Part shown: one piece after another, positions 26,549-38,387 of the stretch | Layout of the letters: each line of letters begins with the position of its first letter | How positions within the stretch are numbered: the stretch's first letter is position 1 | Assembly (NCBI GenBank): GCA_021613535.1 | Contig: CP075497.1 | Location: 13,826,001-13,890,000 of the forward strand | DNA: 64,000 bases | Source: Adineta vaga | Taxonomy: Eukaryota > Rotifera | Reading direction: 5' to 3' | Position numbers and translations under genes: made by a program | Notes under the pieces: model-generated | What the model saw: the letters and a program-made list of their open reading frames with translations, nothing else | The model's database searches: none | What the model was told of the DNA's origin: nothing

Positions 26549-26997
26549 AAGACCACAAAGACCACAAAGACCAGAAGACCACAAGACCACAAAGACCAGA
26601 AGACCAGAAGACCACAAAGACCACAAAGACCAGAAGACCACAAGACCACAAAGACCAGAAGACCAGAAGACCACAAAGACCACAAAGACCAGAAGACCAC
26701 AAGACCACAAAGACCAGAAGACCAGAAGACCACAAAGACCACAAAGACCAGAAGACCACAAGACCACAAAGACCAGAAGACCAGAAGACCACAAAGACCA
26801 CAAAGACCAGAAGACCACAAGACCACAAAGACCAGAAGACCAGAAGACCACAAAGACCACAAAGACCAGAAGACCACAAGACCACAAAGACCAGAAGACC
26901 AGAAGACCACAAAGACCACAAAGACCAGAAGACCACAAGACCACAAAGACCAGAAGACCAGAAGACCACAAAGACCACAAAGACCACAAAGACCACA
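26549..26997. repeat. GACCACAA/GACCAGAA minisatellite with 59-bp higher-order period
   Basis: The same 8/9-bp units as at 8.1 kb, here in one orientation only. Units ending CAC and CAG alternate in a fixed order (9+8+8+9+8+8+9 = 59 bp), repeated about seven times; the register slips one base per 60-base line, which confirms the 59-bp period. Copies look almost identical. Long open frames in it are artefacts. Confidence 0.95.
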
Positions 26998-27138
26998 CAT
27001 TCCAGGGAAAAGCACTATACCACTATCACTCCCATAGTGTGACAATTTTCTTTGGATATAAACTCTTCTTAAAAGAAGCGTTCAGTCGTTTACTTAACGC
27101 ATTGCATAAGTAAATTAATTATTTTATTTTGTCGCAGA

Positions 27139-27591
27139 ATGTGGTTAAATTCGAATTTGCCGCAAAATCAAATTCCCCATGAACTCAAGTTTATATCATC
27201 AATTACACCGATTTTCCATCAAATTCGTACCAGTGATTTTGTTCGTGATGCATGGCTCAATTACGTTAACTATCGTCCATTTCTTGAAGCACAATTTCAT
27301 TATTTTGCAGATTTTCGTCATTCAGCTTATGCTTTTTTTCAATGTTACGTACACTTTGTAAATTAGCTTTACAAATAATTTTGTTATTATACTTGATTCA
27401 GTTATATTAATGGGACAAGTGAATAATATGATGATTAATCGATTAGGAACAAATTTGCAATTATTTGTTATAACATCAACAAGTGATAATCAATACAAAC
27501 AAGCTTGGTCATATCGTCCGTATCCAGACAACGACAATTGTACACGTGCAAAAGGTGTCTATTGTACTCTATCAACAGGTATTTACTCGAG
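27139..27591 (+). pseudogene. Fragment of the two-TM Cys-rich membrane-protein family
   Basis: The stretch ITPIFHQIRTSDFVRDAWLN then DFRHSAYAFFQ aligns by eye with FHPICSSVFVSEEWI and DFRITASAQ in the gene at 43.8-46 kb; here the conserved Cys of ICSS is replaced (IRTS). A T-run near 27333 appears to carry a one-base frameshift, since the next frame reads MLRTLCKLALQ, as expected for the family. A second exon (about 27401-27591) reads ILMGQVNNMMINRLGTNLQ and ends at a GT donor. Neither a start exon nor the C-terminal TM is present. Confidence 0.5.
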
Positions 27592-28105
27592 AAAATCTAA
27601 CAATAAAACGTCCTCTAATATACATTACGTAAAATTAACACAGAAAAAGTGATTCTGACAATTCTCTATAAAACATTTACACATCCTAATACTAAATGTG
27701 AAAATACTTCACAATGGAATGTCAATTCTTGTCACCAGTAAAAGTCGATCTGTCTACCGAAACTAATAGTAGAACGATTAAGTCGATATATAGTTGTGAT
27801 TGATCAATTGACGGAAAAATAATTTCATAAGATTTCTCTTTCAAGATTGAATGTGTATACATTCTGTTTGCTGACGAACTAGAATTACTTTTAAAAACAA
27901 TTTATAATGGAGTGTCATCCGCAGAAGTACAGTAGTCATCAAAATCATTATGCTGGATAAATTGCAAGAAAAGAATGAAAATGATTTTGAGGGAGTGATT
28001 TATCAATTTAAGATTTTCTTTAAGATAGTTTTTTCGATCTTTATTTTAGAGAAATACCTACGTATGTATCAAAGAATCACAAAGGATACACATGTAAAAT
28101 ATTGA

Positions 28106-28715
28106 TTATAGGGCGGTATTCATTGTTCGTGGTTGAGGACGAGCAAATAATATTGAATTTGTTTCTTCTCTTTCTGAATGTTTAAGAGTATTTATAATAA
28201 ATCGTTTGATTTCTTGACGAAATGCTTTCGATATTCCAATATAAAGATAAAAGTAACACAATAATTTAAATATAATAAAACAATAAGTGTCAAAAATGAT
28301 AAGAATCCTTCATTTGTAATACGATCGACACTTTTATTTGGTATATTACTTGTTAAGACAGAATAAAGTACATTAATTGGATATAGAGTTGTAAGAATTA
28401 TACCAACAAGAATTTCAGCCACGACAAGTTTGATTAAAGTCATATCACGTTTGGAAAGAACGCTTCTTGATTCATTTTCACTTCGTATTTGAGGTTGAAC
28501 ACGAATACGAACTTTTTTCAGATTTTTTGCAATAAGAACAACAAAAACTATTTGTATAATAGGTATAATAACACCATAAATACAAATTTGATAAATACTA
28601 AAGAACAATCCATATGTACCAATAACAAAACATCGATTATTTTGTATTGTTTGATTAAGTGGTAAATGTATTGAGATAAACAAACCAAATAGAATACTTA
28701 CAATAATAACTTTAA
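28106..28715 (-). pseudogene. Truncated rhodopsin-like GPCR (TM4 to TM7)
   Basis: The frame opens abruptly with AIKVIIVSILFGLFISIHLP (TM4-like), continues through TM5 (YGVIIPIIQIVFVVLIA), a basic third loop (SVLSKRDMTLIKLVV), TM6 and TM7. Near 28260-28290 the reading frame must shift by one base, after which FYLYIGISKAFRQEIKRF gives the expected TM7 end and helix 8, with a stop at 28106. TM1-TM3 are absent because the sequence switches at about 28715 to an unrelated gene on the other strand. It is a fragment brought here by rearrangement. Confidence 0.75.
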
Positions 28716-30203
28716 TTGCTACCTTATGAATTTACTAGAATAAATCTTCCTGGTGCATTACCAACTGTTACAACAATTCATACTTTGATACAGAACAATG
28801 ATGATAATATTAACGAAGCTAGATTTCGGTTCAATCAAATGAAAAATTATCTCAAATCCTTCGGTGTACAACATGCATATTGTGCAGAAGATTGTAAGTA
28901 TCTTATAAATAATATTGATTAGATTCGAGTTTCGTTTTTATAAACAGATCTTTTAAAAATTCTGTTCCCAGAAAAGATTGAATTGATGATCAATCAAAGG
29001 CAAGATGATTTTTGCTTATTGAGTACTCGATAAATATATCGATATGAGATAGAAAATAAATATCATTGTATGCATCATACATTTTTAAAAATCCCTTCAA
29101 TCCATTCAGAAGATTGGCTTCTTTGAGAGAATATGAAAAGGTTATCTTTGTCCGTTTGTAGAAATTCCAGTTATATGTAAATTCAATAATTAAAAGATTT
29201 CGCTTTACTTATTTGTGTTCTATTGACAATAGTAGTGATAGTGCATCAAAGTCTTTCAAAACAAAGATCAGGGTTAACTGTTTTTGTTTACTTTTTTCTC
29301 ATATTATAGGTACAGGAGTGATACGTCGAATCAAATACGATACAAATACGAATAGTTTTATTGGTTTTTCCACTCCTCTTCGCGATGGTGTACCAATACC
29401 ATGTCGTTTCAAAACAAATTCACTAGCTGAACTGAAGATATGGATGGAGACATATGAGAAGGCTCCACTATTGAATGCTCATTGTGTTCAAGCCATTCCA
29501 TCAGCAAATCAAACAGTAGCTCCATCTAGTTTTGTTTTGTCTGGTTATGGAACCAGTAGCAAATATTCATCATTAGATATTCTTAGACGATGGATATTTA
29601 TATACAAAAAGTCACTTGAACAAGATGTACGAATCATCGGTTTTTCTACTGGTAAATCGAACGCTTTTCTATAATCTGAAAGTTCTGCTTATAATGATTG
29701 AAAATTGCTACTAAATAGTTTCAGCTGAATAATTTCTCTTTAATACCTAATAAAAAAACGAATACCTTAGCACGTAGTTAGTCTACAATCATCAAAGAAT
29801 GCTTTCTTTATCGAATAATAATCTAATCAAATATAAATTAGGAAATTTACTTTAAATATATGATTTGTTTATCATAAGTTAGATGCAGACAACAAATATC
29901 TTCGCGGGATGCGCTTAATGTCTGGATTTTATGCCAACATGCCAAATTTCAATCCACATGTCGATTCTTCTGCATTTTCAATTCGAACTGGTGATTGGTC
30001 TCGGTACTATTTCAGACCTGAACAACTCTTCGTTTTCATGCAAGATCCCACTCATTTAGTTACAAAGCTACGGAATCGTCTGTTATCTGCAACAGCAGAA
30101 TTACAAATTGGTGATACAAATATAACAATTGAACACTTACAGCAGATACTTGATGATTCGGAATTAACAAAATTAGATCACGGACTGACACAAACTGACT
30201 TAA

Positions 30204-31492
30204 CCCTTTGAGTCCCAGTGGTACATATATGTACCACCTAGCGAAAACTTCTAATTTTCAAAAAAATTTCTAGTTTTTAAGATCTAGAAGGAATATTTTC
30301 GACAAATGTTTGTAGTTAAGACATATTTATGCGGAATTGCACAAATATCCGTATGAATAGACAACGTGGAAAAAAGTATTGCGATATATCTATTTGATTT
30401 CAGAAAGTTTTCTTCAAAAATCTAAATTTTGAAAAATTCATGTTTTAATTTATTGTGTCGTGGTGAAATTTATACAGGAAAAAATACAGAACGATATTTG
30501 TCATTAGGGGAGCATGTGGTTATGTCACTAGTAAATGGAATAAGCATGAAAAATCGTCAATTGTTTTTTGATAATTATTTTACTTCGTTACGATTACTTC
30601 ACAAGCTTAGGAGAAATAAAATTTCAGCTACTGGTACAATTCGTTCAGATAGAAAATATTTTCCAACTGAATTGAAGAAAAAAGAAAAACTTGAGAGAGG
30701 CGATTATCGATATCTAACATCTAATGGAGTTTCTGTAATAAAATGGATGGACAAGAAAGAAGTTCTTATTGCATCAAACTACTTTGATCCTGCAGTTAAG
30801 AATGAAGTTAGTCGACGAGATAAAGAGGGAAATAGAAAGCAAATTTCTTGTCCGTTAGCAATTGTTGAGTACAATAAGTATATGGGAGGAGTGGATCTAT
30901 CGGATCAAAAAATTAAGTATTGTACAATTGATCGAAAATCAAAGAGAAACTGGATAAGAATATTTTTACATTTCCTTGGTATGTCATTGGTGAACTCATT
31001 CATCTATTATAAACATTTTTCTAATAGTAGTATTAGTACAGTAGAATATATATCGTCTATTAGTACTGCACTGATAGGTAATTATTGTAGTAGAAAAAGA
31101 CCAGGAAGACCTTTGCCAATGAGTAATCAGAAGAAGATGCGCATCGAAAAGAGCATAAATGACACAAAAAGTTCTGAAAAACCGCAGCTGTTAGCTCATA
31201 TGCCAGAAGTTATTTCAACTCGTCGTAGATGTGTTTATTGTAGTACGAAAGAAAAACAGAAAAGGACAGATGTGATATGTACTTTTTGCGGTGTTGGTTT
31301 ATGTGTGAAAAACTGTTTTTCTTTGTATCATCAAAACTATGTGTATCAGCATTGCAATGAATAAATAGGTAACCATATAATCACATAGATTTTGATTTTA
31401 ACCTAACCAGAGGTGTCGTAATATCATATAAATGCTTAATAGTATGTTTTATCAAACTTCAATTCTGTAGAAATAATTCGGGCCTCAAAGGG
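30204..31492 (+). mobile_element. piggyBac element, 1289 bp, internally truncated
   Basis: TTAA at 30200-30203 and 31493-31496 flank the element. The left end CCCTTTGAGTCCC and the right end (reverse complement CCCTTTGAGGCC) are matching short TIRs. Joining the flanks at one TTAA restores the reading frame of the P-like gene around it (DLKPSDRQNF), so insertion was clean and later than the gene. Confidence 0.93.
30429..31364 (+). CDS. piggyBac transposase, C-terminal half only
   Basis: 311 residues against the usual 500-600. The second catalytic Asp is present in FDNYFTSLRLL, and YMGGVDLSDQ with KSKRNW follows, as in the family's third-Asp region. The protein ends with a Cys-rich zinc-binding domain (CVYCSTKEK, CTFCGVGLCVKNC). 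The N-terminal half with the first catalytic Asp is deleted between the left TIR and the start, so the enzyme should be inactive. The remaining frame is intact, which suggests a recent deletion derivative. Confidence 0.9.
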   Translation: MKNSCFNLLCRGEIYTGKNTERYLSLGEHVVMSLVNGISMKNRQLFFDNYFTSLRLLHKLRRNKISATGTIRSDRKYFPTELKKKEKLERGDYRYLTSNGVSVIKWMDKKEVLIASNYFDPAVKNEVSRRDKEGNRKQISCPLAIVEYNKYMGGVDLSDQKIKYCTIDRKSKRNWIRIFLHFLGMSLVNSFIYYKHFSNSSISTVEYISSISTALIGNYCSRKRPGRPLPMSNQKKMRIEKSINDTKSSEKPQLLAHMPEVISTRRRCVYCSTKEKQKRTDVICTFCGVGLCVKNCFSLYHQNYVYQHCNE

Positions 31493-33390
31493 TTAAAACC
31501 ATCAGACCGACAAAATTTTCGATCATGTTTACGAATTACAAACTCTCATGTTCTTAATTTGCTAGCTCGTGATGAAAATGCGAATGGAACTCATGTGTAT
31601 TTGGAATTAATTAAATTTATAATAACTTCTTATATTGAACCAACAACGTCGATTGAAGAACGTATGTTTCAACGTTTACTATTTAAGCACTTTTTGTGAT
31701 GCTTGATAATAGAAAATATCTGATTTCTCGTGAACAGAAGTAATCTTTTTCTGTAATATCCTATATAAAAAAAAGAAGCAAAATATCTGATTTTAATCAA
31801 ATTTTTTATGAAAAATCGATTACAATAGTATGATCTTATCTGGTGTTTATCAGATTTTTAATCGAAAAAGAATTAGTTAAAATCAATTGTTTTCCAAAAG
31901 AATCGATTTAACGGATTTTTTTTGAATATCATTTGATTTGAGTCATTTTGTATCAAAAATCGATTTTAATCATATTTTCGATGTTTTTTTACATGAGTAT
32001 TTTAATACTAATTGGGAAAAACTGAGTATCACTTTTATGAATAAAAAAATTCAGAATCGACTTGTTCTCTTTTTGTACATTAACATTGGTGATGTACCTG
32101 ATCTACTGTTTAACAACTGTAATGAACATGAAACGCATTCAACTATGTGCTTGTCTCTACTGTTTAGGTCTTCAAGGTGCTTGGACTGCTGTTTTTCTTC
32201 TACGTTTATGGTGGGTATGGCTATTGTTAGTACGATTATCTTCTTTATCTTCATCACATGTAAAATCCAGAAAGAAATCTCGTGAGAAATATTTCATTAC
32301 TCGCGCTGCATTTTTTTCAACCGAATTGAATGCACACTTTCTTACTTATGTTATTATTCTTGTTCAACAGCAGCAATTACCTACGGAAGTATTAAATATC
32401 CATTTGTTTTCATCGCAAACATGTGAATCACTTTTTCGTAGTACACGTTCTCTCAGTGGAGTTTTTTCTACAGTTGTTAACTATACAGTTGACGATTTTC
32501 TACGACGTTCAACAAAACTTTCTATTCTGAATTCAATTAAATGTCAAAACAAATCAACTTCTTCATTAAAATTTCCAATTCATCACAAGCATCTATCTAA
32601 TGACGCAACAACAACCAATCAAAGTCTGATTGACATTAGTCATTTGGATGTGGAAAATGTAGTTCTACAAGCATATCAAACTGCTGTTTCTATTGTAGAC
32701 AGTTTGAATATTTTACCTGTAAGTTATCTATCGATTTCATCTTGATTTTCTTGTAGGGTATATTATTTCGTTCCAATTCGAATGAAGACATTCATTCACA
32801 GAAGTTTAAAGAAAGCGCTAAGAACTATATTCGTTTGAAATTTTAATGTTTTAGTTATTAAAAAAGCACAAGATCTCGAATCTGGACGCGTTGAGCAAAT
32901 ACTTAAATCAACATTTGAAGTCGAAGTCGAAACTGCATGATAATATACAGATTTTCAATGATCAAAATGATGATTCCGACTCAGAATTTGAGCTCGATAG
33001 TGATGAAGATGATGAGATAAATTCTATGTAAGTTATATAATCATTATGATGTAAGATTCTTGGCTTTTGCTTCTTTGTGCATTGTCATCTAACGTTTCTG
33101 ACTCACAGACCGTAACATTTATGCAAAACAATTGCATAAGAAGATTAGTCTAAATTTAAATATAACTCGTTGTAACGCAATCTTCATGAATATTTTAGTT
33201 CAGACAAATCAAGTGGTAGTGAAGGAGATGAGAGCGACGGCAACGCTGTCGAGGAGGAACTGACAACATACAGAACAACTTTTCATGGACTAAACATAAA
33301 AGGCAAAGTACCTGTTAATCAGGAACAAGCATATTTTAAAATCAAAATTAATGATACAAATAAATTCCTACATAAATCCACAGTAGTGTC

Positions 33391-34157
33391 AAACTCGAAA
33401 CTTGAATTCGAGTATTCAATTAACCAAGTATTCTAGAGTCCACTCTTTTGATATCCAGACATAACTTCAAGAGTTACACAACTGGCACAGAAAGAGAAAA
33501 CATGTCGATTTTTAGGTACGCGCGCTCAGAAGGCCTTTGGCCCTCTTCGCTACCGGTCTCCATAGGCGAGCGCTCAGACGGCCTTCGGCCCCCTTCGCTA
33601 CCGGTCTCGATAGGCGAGCGCTCAGACGGCCGCCTTCGCTATCAATTTTCGCCCTGTACAGAATCATGCTATATCATTCGTCGGTCGCACGGCATCCTAC
33701 TAGCAAAACCGTGACTTATTTTTTCCGCAACAAAGTAGATGTTAACCTTCCGATGGATCAAAGGAATTGTCAATGGACGATTGACGACGATAGCCATTAC
33801 AAACACTAAACGCACAGCAAACAAACGAGCTTTCTTCTTTATGTATATAAACAGAACAAGAAGACAGCGAAACCCATCGCGCCTATATATTTGACATTGG
33901 CATTTCTGTCAGAACACTTTCTTTTACTCAATTAAGGACGAACTCAGCTGTCCACGAAAAATGTCCCAAATCATATGTCCAATATTGTCATCTTAGTTTT
34001 CCGCCAAAAATCAGGCAACTCACCTCTTGTCACACCTTCACCCCACCCTGAAGGTGATACACTGCATCACGCTTCGCAGCACCCTCACTCACAAATCCTG
34101 CATCACGCTTCGCAGCACCCTCACTTACGTGAATACTCGAATTCAAGTTTCGAGTAT
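33391..34157. repeat. Segment bounded by 25-bp perfect inverted repeats
   Basis: ACTCGAAACTTGAATTCGAG (continuing TATTC) at about 33391-33415 recurs in reverse complement at about 34133-34157. Inside are two GC-rich copies of a roughly 54-bp repeat with GGTCTC and GGCGAGCGCTCAGACGG (about 33528-33640), a TATATAAACAG TATA-box-like motif near 33843, and a doubled CATCACGCTTCGCAGCACCC motif (34068-34130). No coding frame is convincing. It could be a MITE or foldback element, or a terminal piece of a larger element. It sits at the join between the P-like gene and the LINE, with no clear target duplication. Confidence 0.6.
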
Positions 34158-35933
34158 TACATGTATGGCTAAAGTAGGTAAATTAGTCGCTAAATTATTT
34201 TTAATCTCCTGAAAAATAGAAAGAACTCTCGTAGGTAAAAGTCCTCCTGGTCTAAATCCTGATTGCTCATCAGGAATCAGGTGGTTTCCATTTGTCCACC
34301 TTCTTGTTCTATCGAGTAATATTTTCTCAAATAGTTTCGAATGAGTTGACAATAGAGAGATTGGGCGCGTTTGATCGGCACGCGGAATTCCTGTTTTCAA
34401 TTTATTTATAGTAACAATTTTAGCAATTTCCCAAGCATCGGGATAGCGACACTGTTGAAGCCATGCATTAAAACAAATGGTTAAGCATTGAATATAGGAT
34501 GGTGGAAGCAACTTTAGCATACAGTTAGATATTTCATCATAGCCTGATGACTTTTTGTTCTTTAGTTTTTTAATAAGTCTTTTTACTTCTACCAGTGTGG
34601 TAGGTTCCATACTTGTACCTGAATTTCTAATTAGAACATCTTTTATAGACGAAAACTACCTGCTGATATAATTGTCATGGTTATTGTTGTGGTCAATCTC
34701 TAGGGATTTGGCTTGTTCTTTATAATACTTATATAAGACTGCTACTATGTCCTTACGAGTTGATTTAATATCTACGCTTGTTTGTAATTTAGATATTGGC
34801 AGTGCTTTTGGTTTGTATATTTTAGAAAGGCGCGACCAAAAAGCTTTTCTACACATATCGTGAGCTTCTTGTATTTGGGATAAGAAAACACTCCATCGTT
34901 CTCTCTTATACTTAAAAACTTCATATCTAGTGGCTCTACTCATTTTTCGTAGAGTTAATCTACTTTCTTCATCTACCACGCTCTTGTATAGTTGCTTTTC
35001 TCTATAATACTTATTTCGTACCTGTCTTAACTTCTTTAGCATTTCGACAATGTAGTTAGGTAAATACGGTCGATATTTTTCTTTGTCCGTCCAAGATGTC
35101 ACTCTTTTCTTTAAAGCTGATAGAAATCTGGTATAGTTTACATACCAATTATCTACATTCTGTCCTTCTAGCTCCAGTTCTTTAGTCCAAAAGTCTTGTA
35201 GTAATATTAGTATAATCTCATATACGGTCCAATTTGTTACTGGAAGAAATCCGTTTGTTAGGAAACCTAAATTGTTACTTTTCATAATAATTGGCCAATG
35301 ATCACTTGATCCTACTTCTAAGGTTTCTGCCGTTATGTCATTTATATTCGTGAAAACAAAATCTATATTTCTATCTGAAAACTTGGATGAGTTTTTTGTA
35401 CCTGGAATATAAAATAAATTGCTCTCTTCTATCCAATTTTGTCATATTTTATCTCTGGTCTCTGTTTTTGAACTGTTCCAGTCCTCAACTGATGCGTTAA
35501 AATCCCAAGTTACTATCGTATTTTCAATAATGAATGGATTCAGATCATTCAGATTACGATACTGACAGTTAGGCCAGTAAATACCAATAACTCTAATCTG
35601 TTCGACTAGTCCTTCAATATCCACTATCACTGTGTTTTCAATGTTAACTTCTATACGGGTGGCTTTAAGATGTTTACCTACTACTATACTAACACCACCC
35701 TTAAAATTTGTTCCTTTTTGATAAAAGGATTTAAAATGAGGGATAGAAATTTTGTTTGATTGCTTTTCCACTTCTGTGAGTACGCATATAGAACTATCTG
35801 TATTAAAAATCATTTCAATAGTTTCTAAATCTCTTGATCCCCATCCTTCTACATTGTATGTAAGTATATTAATCGGTATTAGGTTGACTAATATCAGGTG
35901 TTGTTCTGAATTCCCATAAATCAAGTATACCAT
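34158..35933 (-). pseudogene. Non-LTR retrotransposon ORF2: endonuclease and partial RT
   Basis: The N-terminal endonuclease/exonuclease/phosphatase domain reads INILTYNVEGWGSRDLETI, TEVEKQSNK, GIYWPNCQ and TWDFNASVEDW, and ends SSDHWPIIMKS. A linker region follows, then the RT start: KKLKNKKSSGYDEIS, RPISLLSTHSKLFEKILLDR and EQSGFRPGG. The frame ends at NLPTLAIHV, immediately before the motif-A Asp, where the 25-bp inverted repeat begins. In-frame stops interrupt it at about 35443 (in RDKI*QNW) and at 34656-34658. The usual Gly of the GDFNA motif is Trp here. Domain order and sequence fit a Jockey/I/R1-like LINE. It is dead: two stops and no catalytic half of the RT. Confidence 0.85.
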
Positions 35934-36124
35934 TCAATGTGTTACCTCAATACCATTCCTTTACAATATTCTTGACGTAATTAACTGTCTTCGGAGGAAA
36001 TCACTAGTCAATGACCCTACGAATCACAGCATCTTTTACAGATTTATTAGTTGGGAGGTTGTCGGAATGGAAGTTGAAAGAGAAGGGAGATGCATGCACA
36101 TTCAAAGTGTTACATACTAATTTG

Positions 36125-37955
36125 TTATTCATCCAGTGAGTTCATCGAATGATCTACCTCTGCCGACTTCTTATTACGAGAGTTAGCTGGAGCAGTTTGT
36201 TTGTTACTTAGCTGAGTTGATGGTGTGTCAGGTGATTGTTGTTGCTTACTTGATATTAATACGAACTTTTCAATGATATCATTTTTAAAATCTTCGAGTT
36301 GACGGGATAATTTTGGAAGTGCTTGTTTATTCTTCTTGTTCGTGCCAGTTGTTACTGCATTGATGGTTTGTTGCATTGTATTAGCCAGTACCAGAATACC
36401 TTGTTTGTTAATTAATATTGATTTTTCCATTAGTTCGAACTTTATTAGTTGATTGTCATACTTTGTTTCCAATCTTCGAGTGGCCTCGAAAATATCTTGA
36501 ATCTGCACCTTAATGTCTTTCCATTGATCACATGCAGGTTCTGTATATGCAGCACCTGATGCTACTGCCTGTTGAGGTCAAGTTTGTTGTCTGTAAATCT
36601 AGGTTTCTTCGTTGGAAGGTGCCTGGATTATAATTCGAACTCTCTTCACTAAATATTCCATCCTTCCTTGCCATATCCACTTCTTCTTTCAAGGTTTGAC
36701 GATGATTTCTCATCACCGCACACTCCATTCCAAGAGAGAAATGAACACCTTTGCATTGTGCACAACAAACCGGCTTTTGACATTGATGATTGAAATGCCA
36801 TGGATCTAAGCATTTCCGACACCTTGCTCCTCCTTTACATTGATTCCTTGTATGTCCTAACTCCCAACAATTGTTGCAGTAAGTCATTTTTAATCTAGGC
36901 ATAAATGGTGTTATCGGTAGTAGCAAATGACCAATTGCAATTCGGCCGATTTTAATTATCTCTTTATATTCATCATCTTCAGTAATGCAAAATCGATAAT
37001 CCACAGGGGTCCTTGGGCGGTTGTAGTTGATTTTTGATAGGGATGCTGCCGATTTGATTGTCTTTGTTATTTCTTGGTATGGAAATTCGTTGCTGAGATC
37101 CATAGGAACGCACCGTACCACTACTGCACAGAAATCTGGTAATGAGCGCGGACGTTCAGCTTCTACATCTAATTTGTTCATTTTATTCGGTCAGCTACAC
37201 TTCCAAAGAGTCAAGAATTCCTCTTTGGAAGCTACTCCAAATTTGTATCTGTTACCACCAGCTGGTACAAATATTGAAAATTCTTCGATTCTTCCTATAT
37301 CTTGCTGTTGTACTGTATCTCTAATCCGTTTAATTGTGACCAAGATTGACGAAATTTGTATATGTCCGTTATCATTGTTGCTAATGAATTTAATGAAGAA
37401 GCATGGCGATTTATTAGCAACAGCATGTATCAGATAGTTTATAGAAAAACCAAAATGCCCTGCCGCTAGAAGAGTTTTAGATGCCGAAGCTATTGATGTC
37501 GTCGTTGTTGTTTTCGATTCATAGTCACGTGGTTTCTTAACTTGTCTTTGATGTTTTTCCAATGAGCTGCTTTCATCAAGAGGTCTTCTTGGTGCCGATG
37601 AGACTTGATTAAAGGGTGTTAAGATGGGATGACCGGTATCAACAGATGTCTTTGTTTTACGTGCTTAGTCGAACGGTTGAGTTCGTAAGGATGGTGATTC
37701 TTGAGCTGCTTGGTCCGTTAAACGTGGTAACTGTTTTGTGATTTGCTGTCCTGCTTGATTATTCATTTGGTGATTCATTGGTTTCTCATAGCCCTTGGTC
37801 TTTCGTATATCTACCTGTTGTTTCTTGTAAATTTCCATCATATATTGAACGAATTGATGATCCTTATTCATTTTTTCTTGCCAATAATCCGGATTTAGAT
37901 CAGGAGGTTCATTGTCTGTCTGTGAACCTTCTTGAAATCCGTTCGTTGAGTACAT
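36125..37955 (-). pseudogene. LINE ORF1 (gag-like, CCHC zinc knuckles)
   Basis: The frame from ATG 37955 is Gln-rich, has an in-frame stop at about 37665, continues through KTLLAAGHFGFSINYLIHAV to a stop at about 37191, and then reads DVEAERPRSLPDFCAVVVRC. Three zinc knuckles follow: CNNCWELGHTRNQC, CRKCLDPWHFNHQC and CAQCKGVHFSLGMEC. A frameshift near 36560 leads to the last part (IQDIFEATRRLETKYD), a helical tail. This gag-like order directly upstream of the endonuclease-RT frame is that of a two-ORF LINE. ORF1 normally binds the element RNA; this copy has two stops and one frameshift. Confidence 0.8.
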
Positions 37956-38387
37956 ACGAACAGATTAAATTGATGACCGGAATTTGAAGAAGAGAAAAAA
38001 AGAAGTCAGAACGCAAGAGAAATACGTTTTGTCGTGATAAACTTAATAGGGAGAATGAATTAGTAAGAATCTCATATTGATACATATGATAAATACACGC
38101 AGTGTGTATTTTTTATCGGCTTCAATCTCGAGGATGTAGGCAAGTATATCAAATGCATATCATTATCTCTATCCACATTCATCCTTAGAAAACTGATCCC
38201 TTATAACAACAGAAACGACTTGTATCAACTAAAATCTGCTACTATAATCTAGTGTTGCAATTGAAAAAAAGTACTACAATTTATTTTGATTTTTTAAATA
38301 GCATAAATAATGAAATCGAGAAGGAAAGCGTAATGAGTGATTTAGAATTGCAAAGCTCTGTGAAGAAAGATAAATTTTACATTGCGT
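37956..38387. other. LINE 5' flank and spacer
   Basis: Probably holds the LINE 5' UTR near 37960-38040. No gene or target duplication could be fixed. Confidence 0.35.

Larger units (their letters stand above)
28716..33390 (+). pseudogene. P-element/THAP9-like transposase-derived gene, broken at both ends and by piggyBac
   Basis: Exons with matching phases: 28716-28893, 29310-29651, 29883-30203 plus 31497-31661 (one exon split by a piggyBac insertion), 32168-32718, 32855-33027 and 33199 to about 33390. Key stretches are GFSTDADNKYLRGMRLMSGF, MQDPTHLVTKLRNRLLS, LTQTDLKPSDRQNFRSC and SQTCESLFRSTRSLSG. Their order recalls P-element transposases: the first Asp block, a DPxHxxKxxRN block, then the late E-block with FxxxR. 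The resemblance is distant. The C-terminal exons are very acidic (DSDSEFELDSDEDDE). The 5' part is missing where the GPCR fragment begins, and the 3' part is cut by a TIR-bounded segment at about 33391. It could instead be an unnamed rotifer transposase family. Confidence 0.45.

Noticed and set aside
26504-27045. Three overlapping minus-strand open frames of 149-176 codons
   Set aside because: Again pure satellite translation, with no start context or unique sequence of note.
33448-34212. Plus-strand open frames of 60-90 codons in the inverted-repeat segment
   Set aside because: They arise from the GC-rich tandem repeats (repeated Arg/Ser/Pro-rich phrases in two frames) and lack motifs.
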